The notes under the pieces were generated by a model. The model was not told where the DNA came from and made no database searches. It was given only the letters and a program-made list of their open reading frames with translations. Shown one piece after another: positions 30,401 through 45,400 of a DNA stretch of 64,000 nucleotides (position 1 is its first letter; each line of letters begins with the position of its first letter). The stretch lies in NCBI GenBank assembly GCA_014338405.1, contig JTDE01021359.1, positions 16,362 to 80,361 of the forward strand. Direction: 5' to 3'. The translations under genes and the position numbers were made by a program. Source of the stretch: Paragonimus skrjabini miyazakii. Lineage: Eukaryota; Platyhelminthes; Trematoda; Plagiorchiida; Troglotrematidae.

Positions 30401-33400
30401 GCGTTGCTACACTAACCCCCCGTGTACTCCTTTTTCTACTTTCGGTCTGCTTGGGTATTTGCGTGTACGCACACATTGCGTGTCGAGGCATCCTTTCACT
30501 TCATTTAAACACTTTAAACGACAGGTGGTTTACTTAACCTAGACTCGTTACTTCCGTTCGGTAAGTCCAAACTCTAACAGCTTTGATCTGATGCGATTTT
30601 TTCACACGATACTGCCCATGTTTGATCTTTAATGCTTCCAGTTAATCTCCGCTTTCTTCCCTCGTTTTCCTCTGTCTGATTTTTCCCCTACACTTCTTCC
30701 ATTGCCCGTTTATGGTTTGTGCATTTTTGTTCCGCTTGGGTTTGGGCATGTTTTTCGCTCCTACATGACTGATTGTTGCATGCTGTGCATTCCGGTCTAT
30801 TGTCCGATTTTGTGCTAATCATACACATCATCATCCCACCTCATGGGCTGTCCAACTTCAACGTACGCTTAAATCATACACACACACACACACACACTCA
30901 AACACTGTATTTTCCTCCTGGCCTGATTTGTTTTCGATTTGTGTATGATCTCTCAATTGTGTGCAATGGTTTGTTTCTTTTGTGCCTTCGTCGAATCGAG
31001 GACGTCGAAAGTCTCATCGGAGGAGCTTGATGCGTTTCAATTCTGATGGTAAGGTTTATGCGCTTTCGATGTACTGCTGGCTAACCATATCACACATTTG
31101 TTATGCTTGCACTACATGCTTTATGCGCTTTTCATGAACATTTGATGTGACGTCGGTTAACTCACATAGCTATTTTTTGACTGTTTGAATATCCATTTCA
31201 TGGTATATCCGGGTTTGCGGTGCTTAAATTATCTTGCATTTGTGTGTGAAATCGATTGGCATGATGTCTTTTGCCTTTCTTTTGATTCATCGTTTGAGTT
31301 GACCTCATCGAGGATGCGTATATCTGTTGTGTTCTGTAATGATTATTCAAGCAGTTCTACTCAGTGATCATACGTCTGTTTCAGGAATTCCAGTTGCATC
31401 TACGACTGTAAAGTACAGATAGCTACATTTGGTCGCCTGTGTTGGATAGGCGAATTGATTACAAATTCCGAAAACAATGTTACATTCAGTGTAAAAATCG
31501 CTCCTGACGATTTAGGGCAATTCACTTAACAACGCGTACTCGACAATTCCAATAACGCTTATTCAGACAGTCGGGTTAACGGGACTATCTCCCAAGTCCA
31601 GAAAACGTCAGAAATTACGATCGAAGGGATTGGAATTTACACGGTACTGTTTAGTAAAATTGCAATAAGGGTACTGCCTCTCTTTGAATGTGAATCAACA
31701 CAAATTATCCAGCAACGGAGTTAAAAAAATGAAGTGATTAAACACGCGTCCACAAACAGCCACCAGTCAACAGGAAATAAGCTCACTTAAACCATCGGGT
31801 TCAGATGAAGGTTAAAACGTGTCAAACAATATCAAGAAGAATGTTGTAACTGATAAGCAATGATAGTTATAGAAAGGAAGAAAGCAAACATTTCATGTGT
31901 AGTTATGGTATATGATACACCGTGATCGTTTACTGCATACATCAAATTCAGGATCGGCTTTCTACAGACAAACTAAACATGCCACAACGGATCCATCTCT
32001 CCGCATCGTACCAGACAAAAGACGACAAACCTACCAGAAAAACTTCAACACATCCATTGTTGAGCGATTCTCGTCAGTCGTGTGCAGCTGAGTAGCCGGG
32101 ATACGGTAAAGCATTGGACAGGACAATCATTAGTGGACGAGCAGAACAAGACCGTTCATCGAAATGTCTCGCTAAAACAGTTCGTTCGAAGCGATTTATT
32201 TGCGCACAATCCTATTACACGGTAGCAGACTTGCAAAAACATGGTCGCATACAAAGTTGAAAGAGTCAACTTCTCACAAGTGTGCGTACAATTGTTTCTC
32301 AATAAAACACAAAAAGGGGGTTTGCTTGTTTGTCTGCCGATAGCTCAGTTAATGTCAATAGGCTTATGGTTAGAGCAGAACACCTAAGGGTGACTTCCAC
32401 GGTTTGTGCACATTTAAGAGTGTCTACTCATTCTATGTTTCGTTTGGCAAGTCTTTCTGCAGTACACCTCATTACTGATGCAGATAGAATAGCATGCATA
32501 TCGGTAACCTCACTATCAGTAGTACAACTGTTTATTCTTGCTCCCTGAACTTAAGAAAATGCGGTGATAACAACGCTACCTGCAACCTGTACGATCGAAA
32601 ATTCTGATTCCGTTTAGCTTGATTGCTTTTGTTTGTGTTTAATTAGCTTGGTCGTAATTGGTCCCCTACATGTGATATTTTAAAAAAAAACAAGTCTCCT
32701 CAAGTCGCTCTCTATTGTTTGACATGTATGACCATATGTGGACCGAATAATTTCAGATTGCCCAAACTTAAACCGAATCAGCAGCGATGGCCTGGCATTG
32801 TCACTACTGAGTCTCTTCGTGATTAAAAATATCCAGAGATGTAGCTGCTAGATTTGTAATTTCACAGGCTTGATGTTTACTCTGGATATACTGCGCATAT
32901 TCGTAGTCAAGAGTAACTCGCAGGTCTCTGTAAAAGTTTGGGTAAATTATCAGTTGTGCATTCCGAAATTTTTTTATATTTTGAAATGTATGGTTGACGA
33001 TTGTTTTGTGGTTCTGGTCTGCAAAATTTCACTCCAACCGCTTCCAAAGGTGAATACAGTGTTCACTGTTGGCCGTTGCAATGAGGGTGTCATTAAAAAA
33101 GATTTTGCAACAGTCTATTACGATTATTTTTTCATCCGGTGGTCTCCACCGTACTCAGGAATCTGTTGTGTTTTAACTTGGGTGTCCTTGTTCAGCCCTA
33201 CTAATTCGATGAGGATCGGAAATACCTTTGTGATAGCGTGATTAGCACTCATTTTTCGATGTCCAGGCACTATTTTTGTCCCCAATGGGATCCAATCTCC
33301 TGGGAATGGTGTCTTGCAGTCACAGTTACCCAGCCGCCCATCAGCTTCGCCGGATGCACGTCCCAAAGACCAGCCGGAAGCGCTTAAAGTTCGCAGGCTA

Positions 33401-36400
33401 AAACTGTCTCAACTAAACTTGTTCGCCTCAGGTCGAGGTGCCATGGCCCCAGTCCCAATTCGGATAGGCGAGCATCATTTCAGTCCAAAACATCCGGTGT
33501 GTGGTACTCCACAACGCGGATCACAGGTACGTTGTTTAAAAGTTTCGCACTCATTGTGTCGTATTTAACAATCAGATTCCTTCATCAGCCTATATGTATC
33601 GTCCTCGTCGTCGGAAGTACTGGCCAACTTTGCCTGTATATTTACAATACCTCTTCTACTGCATCGATGCATTATGAAAGGTTGTTTTGTCGGTTCACAC
33701 CCTGTTTTATTATGCAAGTATATAGGCAGTTGTTCTATGTTTAAGTTACAAATTTCTGACGTTTATTCTGCAGTCCGTCACTGACTGTTCATCTTATTCG
33801 GTTACGTTAGTCCGCCGCATATCATTGCTGTATCTTGGTCCCATGTGGAACGGAATAAAATATTTAACACTTATTGGTCAACTATTCAAATACGATGATT
33901 AATTCGCCATCCGATCCGTTTCTTTTTTTTTTTCTTCAAAAAGTTTTTAATTCACTATTTCACCTAACTATTAACCTCCTACCCCTTGGAGTTTCAACTA
34001 TTGTTGTAAACTTTTCGCCCAACACAATCATTGACATGCTAAGTAGAGCGGCTTTTGTACAGTTCCTGGACTTGACCTTGTCATTTTGGAGACAGCTTGC
34101 CGAACGCAATGGCTCCAGTTTGATAGCCTACCTTATCGTCTGCAATGAATGCAGACCACTGATCTCAATTGGCCTGTCGTGGGCTTGCTTCACTAATGTC
34201 TACATCCGCTGATGAGATATTCACTCACCTAAAGCAAACAAAGCAATGTATTACTTCAACTTAAGGAGCGTTCGTAGTCGTACGGGCATTTCCGCTCACT
34301 CAACTCTTGATAATCTAAATCCCTAAGTTTCTATCAATTTATCATTGTTTCCGTCTTGGTATCAATGACTTTCGTGACTTCCCAAATACCGGTCGTTCGT
34401 CTGGTTACCGTTTCAGCGTGTGACTATCATTCGCTCACTTGACTGAGCACGATTCCGTGGAATTCAACATGCTGACCAACGAAGATCCACTGATTAACAT
34501 GGTCTGCTCGATTACTTGATCTTGTTTCCTTAGAACGTCTGTTTTAATTACCTGGACCGAATGGTTTCGCATACTGTAGGACTGTAGTCGCTTTCGCTTC
34601 TAAAATTGGTTCATTTCTAGACCTACTGGCAAATCAAAGGAGAATGCAACTCGAAGCATAACTGAGTATCGTAGAGTCGCTCGGGAACTGACTGAGTACT
34701 GACGTTAGAACGGCCAAGTTGTAGGTGTGTGGAATTTTGATTCTGGATACCCAGAAACCTTTGTCGATCGACACCATCTTTTTACTTCATTGACTTTTCC
34801 TGTTATTTGCTCCACTATAACCGTACCAAATGGTGATAAAATCTGACTGGTAATTTATACGCAGTCCTATCTCACATGAATATCTCTTAGGACAATCATG
34901 TCATTGACGGCCGTTCGTCCGAATACTGTTTTCGAACGGATTCACACCATTTGCTGTTTGGCGCACACGAACCAAGCAACGGTTTATCTGAGGCGATAGA
35001 TTTGAACCTGTCAGCTGGTCTCATTTCGTGCTTATTGACTATCTCTGTTTCGTACCAAACGATTATTGTAAAACTTATCCCAATGTCGTTCAACTGAGAG
35101 ATGTATTTGTGATTGAATGAACAGCAGCTCCCAACTGGCTTAGTAATCCGAAAGCTAACGCAAGATGAAGAATTTCGGCACACACGCAAAAAAAAATACT
35201 TTGCCTTCATGAATTGATCCTCATAGCTCTCTAGGTAGGTTATTATGGAGGCTGAAAAAAACAATGAACAAGTTAGCTAAATAGAAAAAGGGGACTTTTC
35301 TACGGTACTTCTCTTTTTGAGGGAAATAACCCTTAAAAGCTACGGATTGTTAGCGTTTGTTTTCAAACGTTTAAAAACAAAGACTTTCAAGTGAACAAGG
35401 TAACCAAACCATAATTAGAAGGAGTTACTTTACAGGAACATGGCCATGAGCCCCTCATATCACGCACTCTAACAGTTCCAAAATTGAACGATTTCATTAA
35501 TCGGGTACTCGACTCAGTTATATCACATGTGCATGATCAGTAACTGTGGTCCCTGTTGTTCGTAAACTTCACCGAACCTACCGGCTTCCATTTTTCAGAT
35601 ATGCGTAGCTGTAGAGTAAGCTTTCTTAATTGTTTGTTAAGTGTCCATTTTGATACGTTAACTTCCTTTTGGGACCGTTTCATTGAGTTCTCTACCATCG
35701 AAACGGTTGGTAGGTGCAAAATTATCTCTATGGCTTTGCTGACTTGGAAGTTAATTACGGAAAAGTGTCATGTGCTGAACACCTGTTTGGTGCAAGTTCA
35801 TTGAATTTTCTTCGATGATAGTTTTCCAGTTGCTTTAAGTGGTCTCCATCGAATACAAAGACGCACGTTGGTCACCTTCTTCAGACGGAACAACATTATC
35901 TAATGTTTTGCTTATGATTAACGGATGTAACCTTTTATAATTCATTGATGAAGTCGTCAAAAAGACGAGTCGGCTGTTTTAAAGATTACCCTTTTCCTGA
36001 TGTCCTTGTGTTAGTGAACTATAACAAGAACATCGCCCTGTTTAAAATTGATCTGCGTTTCTCTCAATCATTCACATTGTTTTCCATTTAATGTGTACCC
36101 ATGTGTTATCGTAAGTGACACGCAAGCACGCTTGAGGAATGCTAAGGTGAAGTATAATCGACATTCAGCAAAGAACACATAAGCATACGGCTTATCAAAC
36201 TGGATCGAGTCGAACCATGTATCCTTTATACCTGTGTTGCGGTACCAGTTGTCGATATCCGTTTTTGTTTAACTGTGTGTTTAACAGGTTATGGTAGCGG
36301 GCTGTTTCGCGTGAAAACTGCTGATATGCAGATCATGCTTCTCTCTCGGTCAGAATGTGTCTCACTCAACATGCTAATAAATAGTACCAAGTTAGGTTGA

Positions 36401-39400
36401 GTATCTTTCACTGGACGAAATAAACAAAGTTTGTATGTTGTTATCAAATTTATACAGTGCCTCATCTGACCTTGAATCTTATATGGATGGGTGCATGTGG
36501 TAGGTTGTGCGAAAACTTTTAGTTTGTCCCATCGCATACTCACGTTGAACTGGCAGCGTTTGCGGATATCCGGTCAGCTTATTCGTGCAGTGGATGTCGA
36601 AGCTTGTGCGGCATAGTAAATTATCATCGCTGTGCACGTGTAAACCATTTCGTTATGTTTACGAACACCAGTTTCCATTTTAAATAACCTATGTCAGCCT
36701 ATTTAAAACAGATTCCCTGATATTGTAAGATTCAATTCTTCCCTCATACCTGTGCACAACAGTTGCACTTTACGTAATCTCTTAATACAGTGCGATAGGC
36801 CTTCCTCACGTGCACTTAATGTGAATCAAGTTGTCCCATTCACTCTGACGTTTATTGTATTGTTCTACGCTTATGAACACCTTCCGTAGCCTTTTGTTTC
36901 AACAATTTACCCACGTAGCTTCTACGCGATTTCCTGTGGATATATATATGTATGTATATATATATAATCAGTTGACGCTTCGATATTGATTTATTAGTGT
37001 ATTCGCAAACATCGATTGCGAATTGTGTGGCGTCGGTTTTAGAAACCCGAACTTTTTGAGCACCTCTCACCCCGTATGCATTTCACGTCGACGAGCAACA
37101 TTATTATTCGTGTTGTTAAAGGCACTTTAACATAACTTTTCTGTACTCTACTATCAAGCTCGTCAATTAAACTTGTTTCTGATATTTTTACTAACATGGT
37201 TATGCCTTTTCCACCTTCGTTCCTACAAATTACGTGATGTAATCCATCCAGTTTATTCCGTGAATGCGATCACTTAGTGATCAGATTTTATTTGTAAAAT
37301 CCTCATAGCACCGGGATTCTTTCGGTTGCCTTCACCCACAAGTCTTCCGCATTCATCTTCCCTCTGTTATATCCCAGTATGTTCCATAAGTCCCTATGAA
37401 TACATTTCGTTTTAGGAATGTCTAAAGTTGTACTGACTTATTGTGTTAGATTTAAATTTTGAATTATATGATCGAGAAAGTCAATTGTACAAACCAAAAT
37501 TATCCTAAGGATGTTTACCTATCTATTCAATCCCACGTACAACCAGCATCGTACAAAGCAATACCAGAAAACATAAGCCCGATATTCCTAGAAAGGATTG
37601 TAAGCGATACTATAAGGAACATAGGCTTTTCTGTTCGGCACACAAAAAATGCTGTCATCGATAGCGGAAGTGAACTTTTACAAACTGTCCATTTCGGCTA
37701 ATCATTCAAACAATGCCACGTCAAAATAATCACAACATCATCATAACACCCATGAACCTGATCAGAATGTACTGAGACTCAGACGGGCGCTCACCAAAAC
37801 GGTGACAGGGCATATCCTAGAAGAAGAAACGTTACGGAAAAGGCTATGGAGTAAAATAATCATGTAAGAACGCCAAAGAGAAGAACTCGGAATAGTACGA
37901 ATGCAGGTGCGCCATCAACTGCGAAACATTGCCATCTCCGATAGCGTTTCTATTCAGCGATTTGAGTAACCACGAGGACCACAACTAGGCGGGTGACACC
38001 TACCCAGTTAGCTTAATGGAACAATCACGATCTTCATATTTTGTGACCACGGTGTTGCTTGACCACCACGCGGTTTCACTCAACTGTTTGTAGTCACAGA
38101 AATGCCCGATACGGCAAACACTCAGGTGACATGCGGAGTACGCGACCCAACCATCGCAGGTTGTGCAATGCGATTAATTAACCAATTGATCGCACATCCC
38201 GAGAGTTCCGGAATACGCGTCGGTGAACGATCGTATTGCTTATGCGATCAGTCCACTCGATATGGGCTAATTGGCGGAGACACGAATGATTAGACGCAAC
38301 AGGTTTGTTGATATCTTCTTCGCTAACAGACCACGTTTCCGAACCATAGAACAAAACAAGACGGACACAAATATTATAAACCCTTCCTTTCAGCGACAAC
38401 CGAACGTCTTTTCGACGCGATGGATGACGCAGGCTGATGAGGGCAACTCGTGCTTTGTTGACTTCTCATCAGCAATATTACTGGCTGACGAGATATTGCT
38501 GCCTATTTGTGCGAAACTATCCACAGTCTCAGGCGGATTCTCTACAACAAAGAAGGTAAGAGTGCGAATGCCCCAGTCTTGAAGCATCACTTCGAAGGTG
38601 CATAGTGTATTCCACACGCGTCTTAGGCGGAAGTGCTGTTCATGCCAAGTCATCTGCATACTCCATGTCGGTCAGTTTGGCGCCAGGAAGAAACTCAACA
38701 CCTAGCTCATTGGATTCCTCAAACAAACCTTCCATAATGTTGTCCATGTCGAAATTTATCATTTAGGAAAAGATCAGACATCCCTGTTGAACACCATTAG
38801 AAATGATGAACATCCGAGTCATATGTTTACAAACCGTCACCATGTTTGGAGAATGGACATACAGTGATCTCAACAGATTCGTGTATTTTCCTGGAACTCT
38901 GTCGCGAAGGGGCCAGTACTGGAACACGTTACAAACAACAACGGAATTGAGGACAGCCTTTCCGCTTAAAAGTTCCACCACTGTCGGCTGTCTACAAGAG
39001 TGTCGCAAGGTTAGAATGTAATCAACATCTTTCCGACTCGACCGGAATTTTATCTTTTCTTCAGATACCTGGCTTTCTCTGGGCTTAATGAACCGACGTA
39101 ATATGTGGCGGACGCAACGGACACTTGACAAATGCTTTTGTGATTGTCACAGACTCTGGGCCTTCTTTTTGAAAACTGGAGTTATTGTTGATAGGCACCA
39201 GTCACGAGGTACGTCCTCAGTTTCGCAAATCGTCTGGATGTGTTTTGTCAGTTCATATATCAACCCCTACCTAGCACTCTTGAAAAGAGAAGGATAGAGG
39301 TGTGATTCCGGAGCCCGATTACACTTCAGTAACCTAAGCTCTAGGAACATCTCCGCTTACAACAGTGGGCTGTTCGGAACGCAATAACTGATCATTCAGG

Positions 39401-42400
39401 TCCCGTCGTCCACAAGATCTGGTTGAGGCCAGTTGAACCGTTCCTCAAAATGTCCAGCCCACCTGTCAAGTCGGCGCGATTGGCTGGTGATTAGTGGGCC
39501 ATCTTTTTTGCATATAGTCTCAATAATACTGATTCGACGGCCAGTACAACCACGGATCAGGGAAAACAACTTTCTTCTCTACCCACATAAAAAGGTTCTT
39601 TTATTCTCTTTTGACTGTTTAACCAAATAGTGTTCACAGTCTTTGCGCAGGCTTTTTATGAACGTTCCTCGTCACATTCAGAGCTAGGTGGAATCGATTC
39701 TTGTTCATCAGGTTTATTGACATGACGGAAATGTAGTTCTGTCGCAGCTGCACAGCTATTTTGGAACACACTTTTTCGCAACAAGTTTACATTGCTGTTG
39801 TGATTTGTTGCCAGTGTTCGTTCGTTTCATCTTACTCCAACTGGGTAACTTGTTCAGCAATGCTTCCTGGTAAGCGTTCTTAACACTCACCCCGCTTGAA
39901 TGCCAGTTAGTTATCCTCCATTTACGAATCTATAACTTCTGAGCTGTTGACAGAACAAAAGGGGCACACACTGCAGCACGGTCCAAATTCAGGTGGTTCC
40001 TCCAAAATGCACAACAGTCTTTAACACAGTGGTTCAGCTTATAACTGACTGCTAGGTTATCGAGTTGTGTCCATGACTGAGAAGCACAAGGTGATCTCCA
40101 TATAACATAATGCCTCCTCCTGTGTTGAACTGCGGTGCTCGAAACAGACACTGTGAGAAACGCACAGCTGCACTAGTCTTTCGTCATTGTCAGTGCGTTG
40201 TGCCCGGACACTAGCCGTTCCTCGTCTGGAGAAAGACGACCGAGCTGAACATTAAAATCACCCGTTAGTATGATGATATCAGAATGTTTAGCTTGTCTCA
40301 GAAAGCCGGCGGAGACGTTGTAGAACGCATCCTCGGTAGCATCTGAACAACTATCCGTTGGAGCGTACGTCTGTATATTGAATGTACAACGCTTTCTTGA
40401 GTTACGCTGACGTACTAACCAATGTATTGAGCTTGACGATTGTTCACTGAAATTCAATCGAGAAAACATTCTGCTCCAGAATTTAGTGCAGTTCTCACTC
40501 CAGCTTGACCACAAGATTCAGCTTCTTCGTCACCAGAAACCCGGAAAAAGAAGCGCTTGGATCGACAGTTATCTAGATGTGACCTCAAGTGAATAACGGC
40601 GCTAGAATCGTAGACTCGCGTTTCCGACGCGCAGAATATCTTTTCCAAACCCCTTCTTTTTGATTCGGAAAACATTAGTGCCGCAACTGTAAAAAAAACA
40701 CGTTCTGTTGTATGTTCATAGAATCGTGCTTTACTATATAGGCACTCCTATGCTGTCAGTAGTGCTGGATACGACCCTACAAGTGTGACTGCTTTTCGTC
40801 TGATTACTGCCCTTTGCTCTGTCTGACATGGATGCACCGGGAAGGACCGGAGTCCTAGTCAGCATAGCCCTCTGAACCAATGCAGTGTACAAGCCTGATC
40901 ACCACATCCATTTAGGAAAATAGATTAGAACAACTTCTAGACCGTTTCTGGAAGTTTCCATCGGTTTTTCCTTGGTAATCGTGGAAATAAAAATAATACA
41001 ATTTGCCCGTTTATTCCATATCTCAATCAAATATTGATGAATCTCTTCGTGAACGAACAATCGAATCTTGTTACTTTGCTTTCGCCATTAGTTACACGTT
41101 AAATAAAAGTAGAGAAGATGACCTTTTGTACCAGTTTTGACAAAGTACTTTGGGATGGCCTGTCTGGTGCCAGTCATGCAGAATTTGCTTACCTCGGTTA
41201 TGTCACTTTCGTTTAAAGGTCGTATTGTTGTCATGGTGTTCATTGTTTAGACAGACACGTTAAAAATCATCCTGTTGAAGACAGTAATATGTGATGGTCT
41301 GGGTTCTACTGATGCCATCAGAATTCGTCCACACAATCCACCTCTACGCATCTAAAAACCGGATGTCAAGATTTTAGAACTACTCTAAGCTAACTCTCAC
41401 TTCTTAAATGTGAGTTGTTGTTCAGATGACATTTTTGTTGTCACAAATTCTCGCTCTTTCGTTGTTCAGAGGATGAGGAACTGTGGCATCTGGTGGTTAG
41501 CATTTATCGAGCTAGAAATATGTCTATGCATATGTATAAGAAGGAAAAGGTAAAATTTATACGACGAATCAGACGACCTCAGGTTAGACGAATAAGCAGT
41601 CTTTGTTTTTTCAAACAACCACTCAGTATTTTCTGCTGGTTTGGATCAAGTCGAGACCGGAAATTTCACATTTACTTCGAATTCAGTAATTGTCATACTG
41701 TTCGTTCGTCTGTGTTATTATAGAAATGTTGAGTCAGCCAAAAAGGAACCGGGATTCTATGTTTAGATGTTTGTGTTAAGTGTGTTCTCGATATTTGGGG
41801 GGTTTGTTTGCAGCAAACGCGCTGAATTAGTCCAACACATTCAGCTTTTAAACAATTGAAGCTTGATGCTATCCCAAGGTTTTTGCTCGAGACACTCCAA
41901 TAGTCGTCAGTTAGTTTTGTGTATGATGTCGACTGCGTTTGATGTCGCTGATTTTCGTAAGTTAGTGAGACAGTTTCAACACATTGAGCGTCACTCACAA
42001 CTGATGACAGCTTTCGCATTCTTATAAACTTTTCAGCTGACTGTTTTCAAAGGGACTCAGGTTTCGCTCTTAATAGAACTCGTCACAGTCAGGGTCAGTT
42101 GTGAATGATATTCACTTTACATCAATTGAAATCCCGTAATACTTATCACCATTCGAAATATTGTTCAATTTCAGTGGCTTTTGTGATTTCAATTCTAAGG
42201 GAAGTTGTGGGTTCACAGTTAGAGTTAATAGGCGGGTATCTGTGTCTCCTATTGAGATAATGGGCTGACATGATAATTACCAGTAAGCGAGAGTATTTGG
42301 ACACTCAGTTGTGATGACTCAGTCGTGCCTATTGTGGAGTCAATGGTTCATTGGTCATCACAATTGCACAATGCAAGCGTAATCAGTGTTCAAATCCTGA

Positions 42401-45400
42401 CGGTGGTAATGATATTTATGATTTTTGCACGAATTTTGTTGTTTATACACCAAATTTTTTAGGTGGCCTTTAGCCATATTTTGCACCCAAATTCGAATCA
42501 ATGCACTTCTGCAAATTGATAACTTCAATTTTATGTTCATTGTTACGTATTAATCTGTAGTGTCGTGTCATGAGAGCGAAACTCGAGTCTAATGCTTCTC
42601 TTCGAAAGGGGCCGACTGGATAGTCTATGGGAATGTGACAGCTGCGATCAATTGTGGGTGATGTTCAAATTGAATTAAAATATTTGAAAAATTTTGATGA
42701 TACGCCGTAATAAGCTTTCACAGTCTCACAAAGAGATTGGTAAGGGTTTACCGTGGGCATCGTTATGAATTGGAGTAAATATTTTAGACAAACCTAAATT
42801 GCTACACAAAAAGCAGTAGGACACAAAATGAATAAATACGAACTTATATACATCTACTTATATTTCGGCGATCGATTTATTTTGAATGTGAATCTATCCT
42901 TTTCACTTGACTTTTGGTGAGCTGGCAACTAGAAAGCAATCATCAGTTGCAAGTCGTGTTTTAGTTCGCCTACATTATTAACGCTCCACAAGATGATCCG
43001 TAGTGAAACACATCATGAATGTTCGTTCGGACATTTAGGGATAACTTTAAAGTGCACGGTTACTGCTATTTTGCAAGTCTATGCACTATAGGGTTCTTGG
43101 CTGATGGCAATCACTCTCAACTGACTGTCGCATTTCGAATACCGGTTTTTTCTATCACTGCGTTGGCCGCTTTACATGACTCTGTTTGGAATTATTGAAA
43201 AATCTCCTGTTGCCTGTTCTAATGGTATTAAAAACGTGAGGTGGCTCTTGATTTGAACTAAATTCATTGAAAAGGAATCACCACACTTGAACGGTCATAA
43301 CATGTTCGTATTGACTGCTTTTGCTAGGGATGCAACGTAACTGATACAATGGCGAGTATGTAAAAACGAATTCGTCTACTTTGTCGTGATTCTAATTATC
43401 ATTGAGATTTCTTAAGCCCTTGTAAGAAATATTGGCAGTTTTTTCACTCCACTCCAGGAACCATTATTGAATAGCCACGCATTAGTTCCGAAGTATTTTT
43501 CATCTTTGATAATTGTGTAAATCTCTGTCTGTTGGTTTTTTGTCTCTCAGATTCTCTCACAGACCCGGACACCCGACGATTCGGAGAATGCAGGTGAGCG
43601 ACCGTTCTTGTATCTGCGTCTAGTTCTTTTACTGTGTCTTTTTGTTTCCTCTGTTTGTTCACTTCGATTGATTAGGTCGTACTATAGACATGCAATTACA
43701 AAACATTGACCGATTATGCGTGCTCATTAGAATTCCTGCTCGTGTTGTGTCCAGTTTTTGATTGTCGTTCGACGTCAGCCATGTCACTTAGACGGTCACC
43801 CCTCGAGTGGTCTATTTGGAGTATTTCAATAGCTAAAGGAGTCTTACTATTTTTCTCATGTATTTTTCTCATATTCTGCCAGTAGGCCTCCACCGCTCAG
43901 ATAGTCGTATTCATTGATGCATATAGCTGATGATCTGCATTAACTAACCAATTAATCAGGAATGTCCGGAGATCAACGCTCATTTGAACTCACTGGTACA
44001 TAATAACATAATAATTGCAACACTTTGGTGGTGTACGTCTTAATTTCGTATCCGGACCGTCCGGTGCACTTTTTTCTAGGTTTGATGCATTGAACGGTGA
44101 TGCTAGTCCTCAACGCCGTATGAACGTATTTCTGTTCATTTTTATCCCTGAAGAATCTTCAGCCCTACCATGTGATAGGTTCGGGCTAACTTTCTTACGT
44201 TCGCAGGAACACATACTTACGGGGTAGTTTTTTTTGTTTCATTCCGTCAGGTTAGCAATCAACCACCGGGCCCAGTGTTTGCCGCTGATGGCGCTCAGGT
44301 GACTACTTAGCGTAGGGAGGCGATTCAATAATAGACGATGCGTTTACTGTTTTCTGGCTTGAAAAGTTACTCTGATGGCGTAGGCGGTTAACGATTTGCT
44401 GAATTTAGGCTCAGTTAGTCCGTTCTCATTTGCATTGCATGTTTACCTCACCGTAGCCAACTGCAGCCGCCGCATGATTGGTCGAACGGTCGGTCGTTCA
44501 ATCTGGGTGTGTACGGCAGCCGTTCAGTATTGCTTATTCGTAATGTCGTCTTGTTAAACAATGATTCAATGGATGAATCGAAACCGTGCAAACTTTGGAA
44601 ATCGTGATGACTAGGGGTTACCACTGTCCAATCTGACTTCAGTTACTTTACAGTTAACCAAAAGCTTTTAAGTCCTCTTATCACTCTGGTACACCACAGT
44701 AAATGGCATTTTACTTGCCTGGCTATCATTATTACTTGTTTTAGTAAAACATTAACATTTTAATATGCCCTGTAGATACACATGTAGTATATATGGTATA
44801 GTTTTATAAACGAACAAAAAATGGAGACCGGACGTACTATGGTGTACAGACCAAGCGATTAAATGACCACGATCTATGAAAGCCTTGACTGTGCCGCTGA
44901 GCAAGGTTGATAGGTGCTATCTACTTGAATGGGGGGGTTGCAACCATCCACACCACATCCTAAATGTCACTGTGTCGCAGTCGGCGCTGGGCTTGTATCC
45001 GCAAACTTTTTGATAAATAGATTGAGAATAACAAAACGTTACCAGTAACGTGTAAAAAACGACGACCAAACTGTTTGACTTCATCCTTACTCAATTTGGT
45101 TCGGATATCTTTGATTTTTCGTGAACCTCGATTGATTTTGCATCAATATTTTTCTCACTTTTGTTGCACATTTGTACTAATTTGCTGCTTTGCAACTTCG
45201 TCGACAATTTTCAGAATCAACGAAGCCCACAAGTACGATTCAAAACTGAAAAAGATTAAGGAAACGATGCCGTTCCAACCACTGTTTCCGTTGTGCCTTT
45301 CAACAAATTAACGAGTCGCATATGAAATGAGCAATTTTTCAGCGTAAAAAATATGTGTGAGCTTCACCATCTACCTAACTGGATAGGCGTTTGACCGAAG

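Larger units (their letters stand above)
24984..31000. other. Fourth EHBP1 intron, no further exon accepted
   Basis: It contains a tRNA-like module (28795-28870) and an (AC)10 microsatellite (30878-30897). Open frames such as 26720-26944 begin after a possible acceptor, but their phase does not fit the transcript. Confidence 0.45.
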
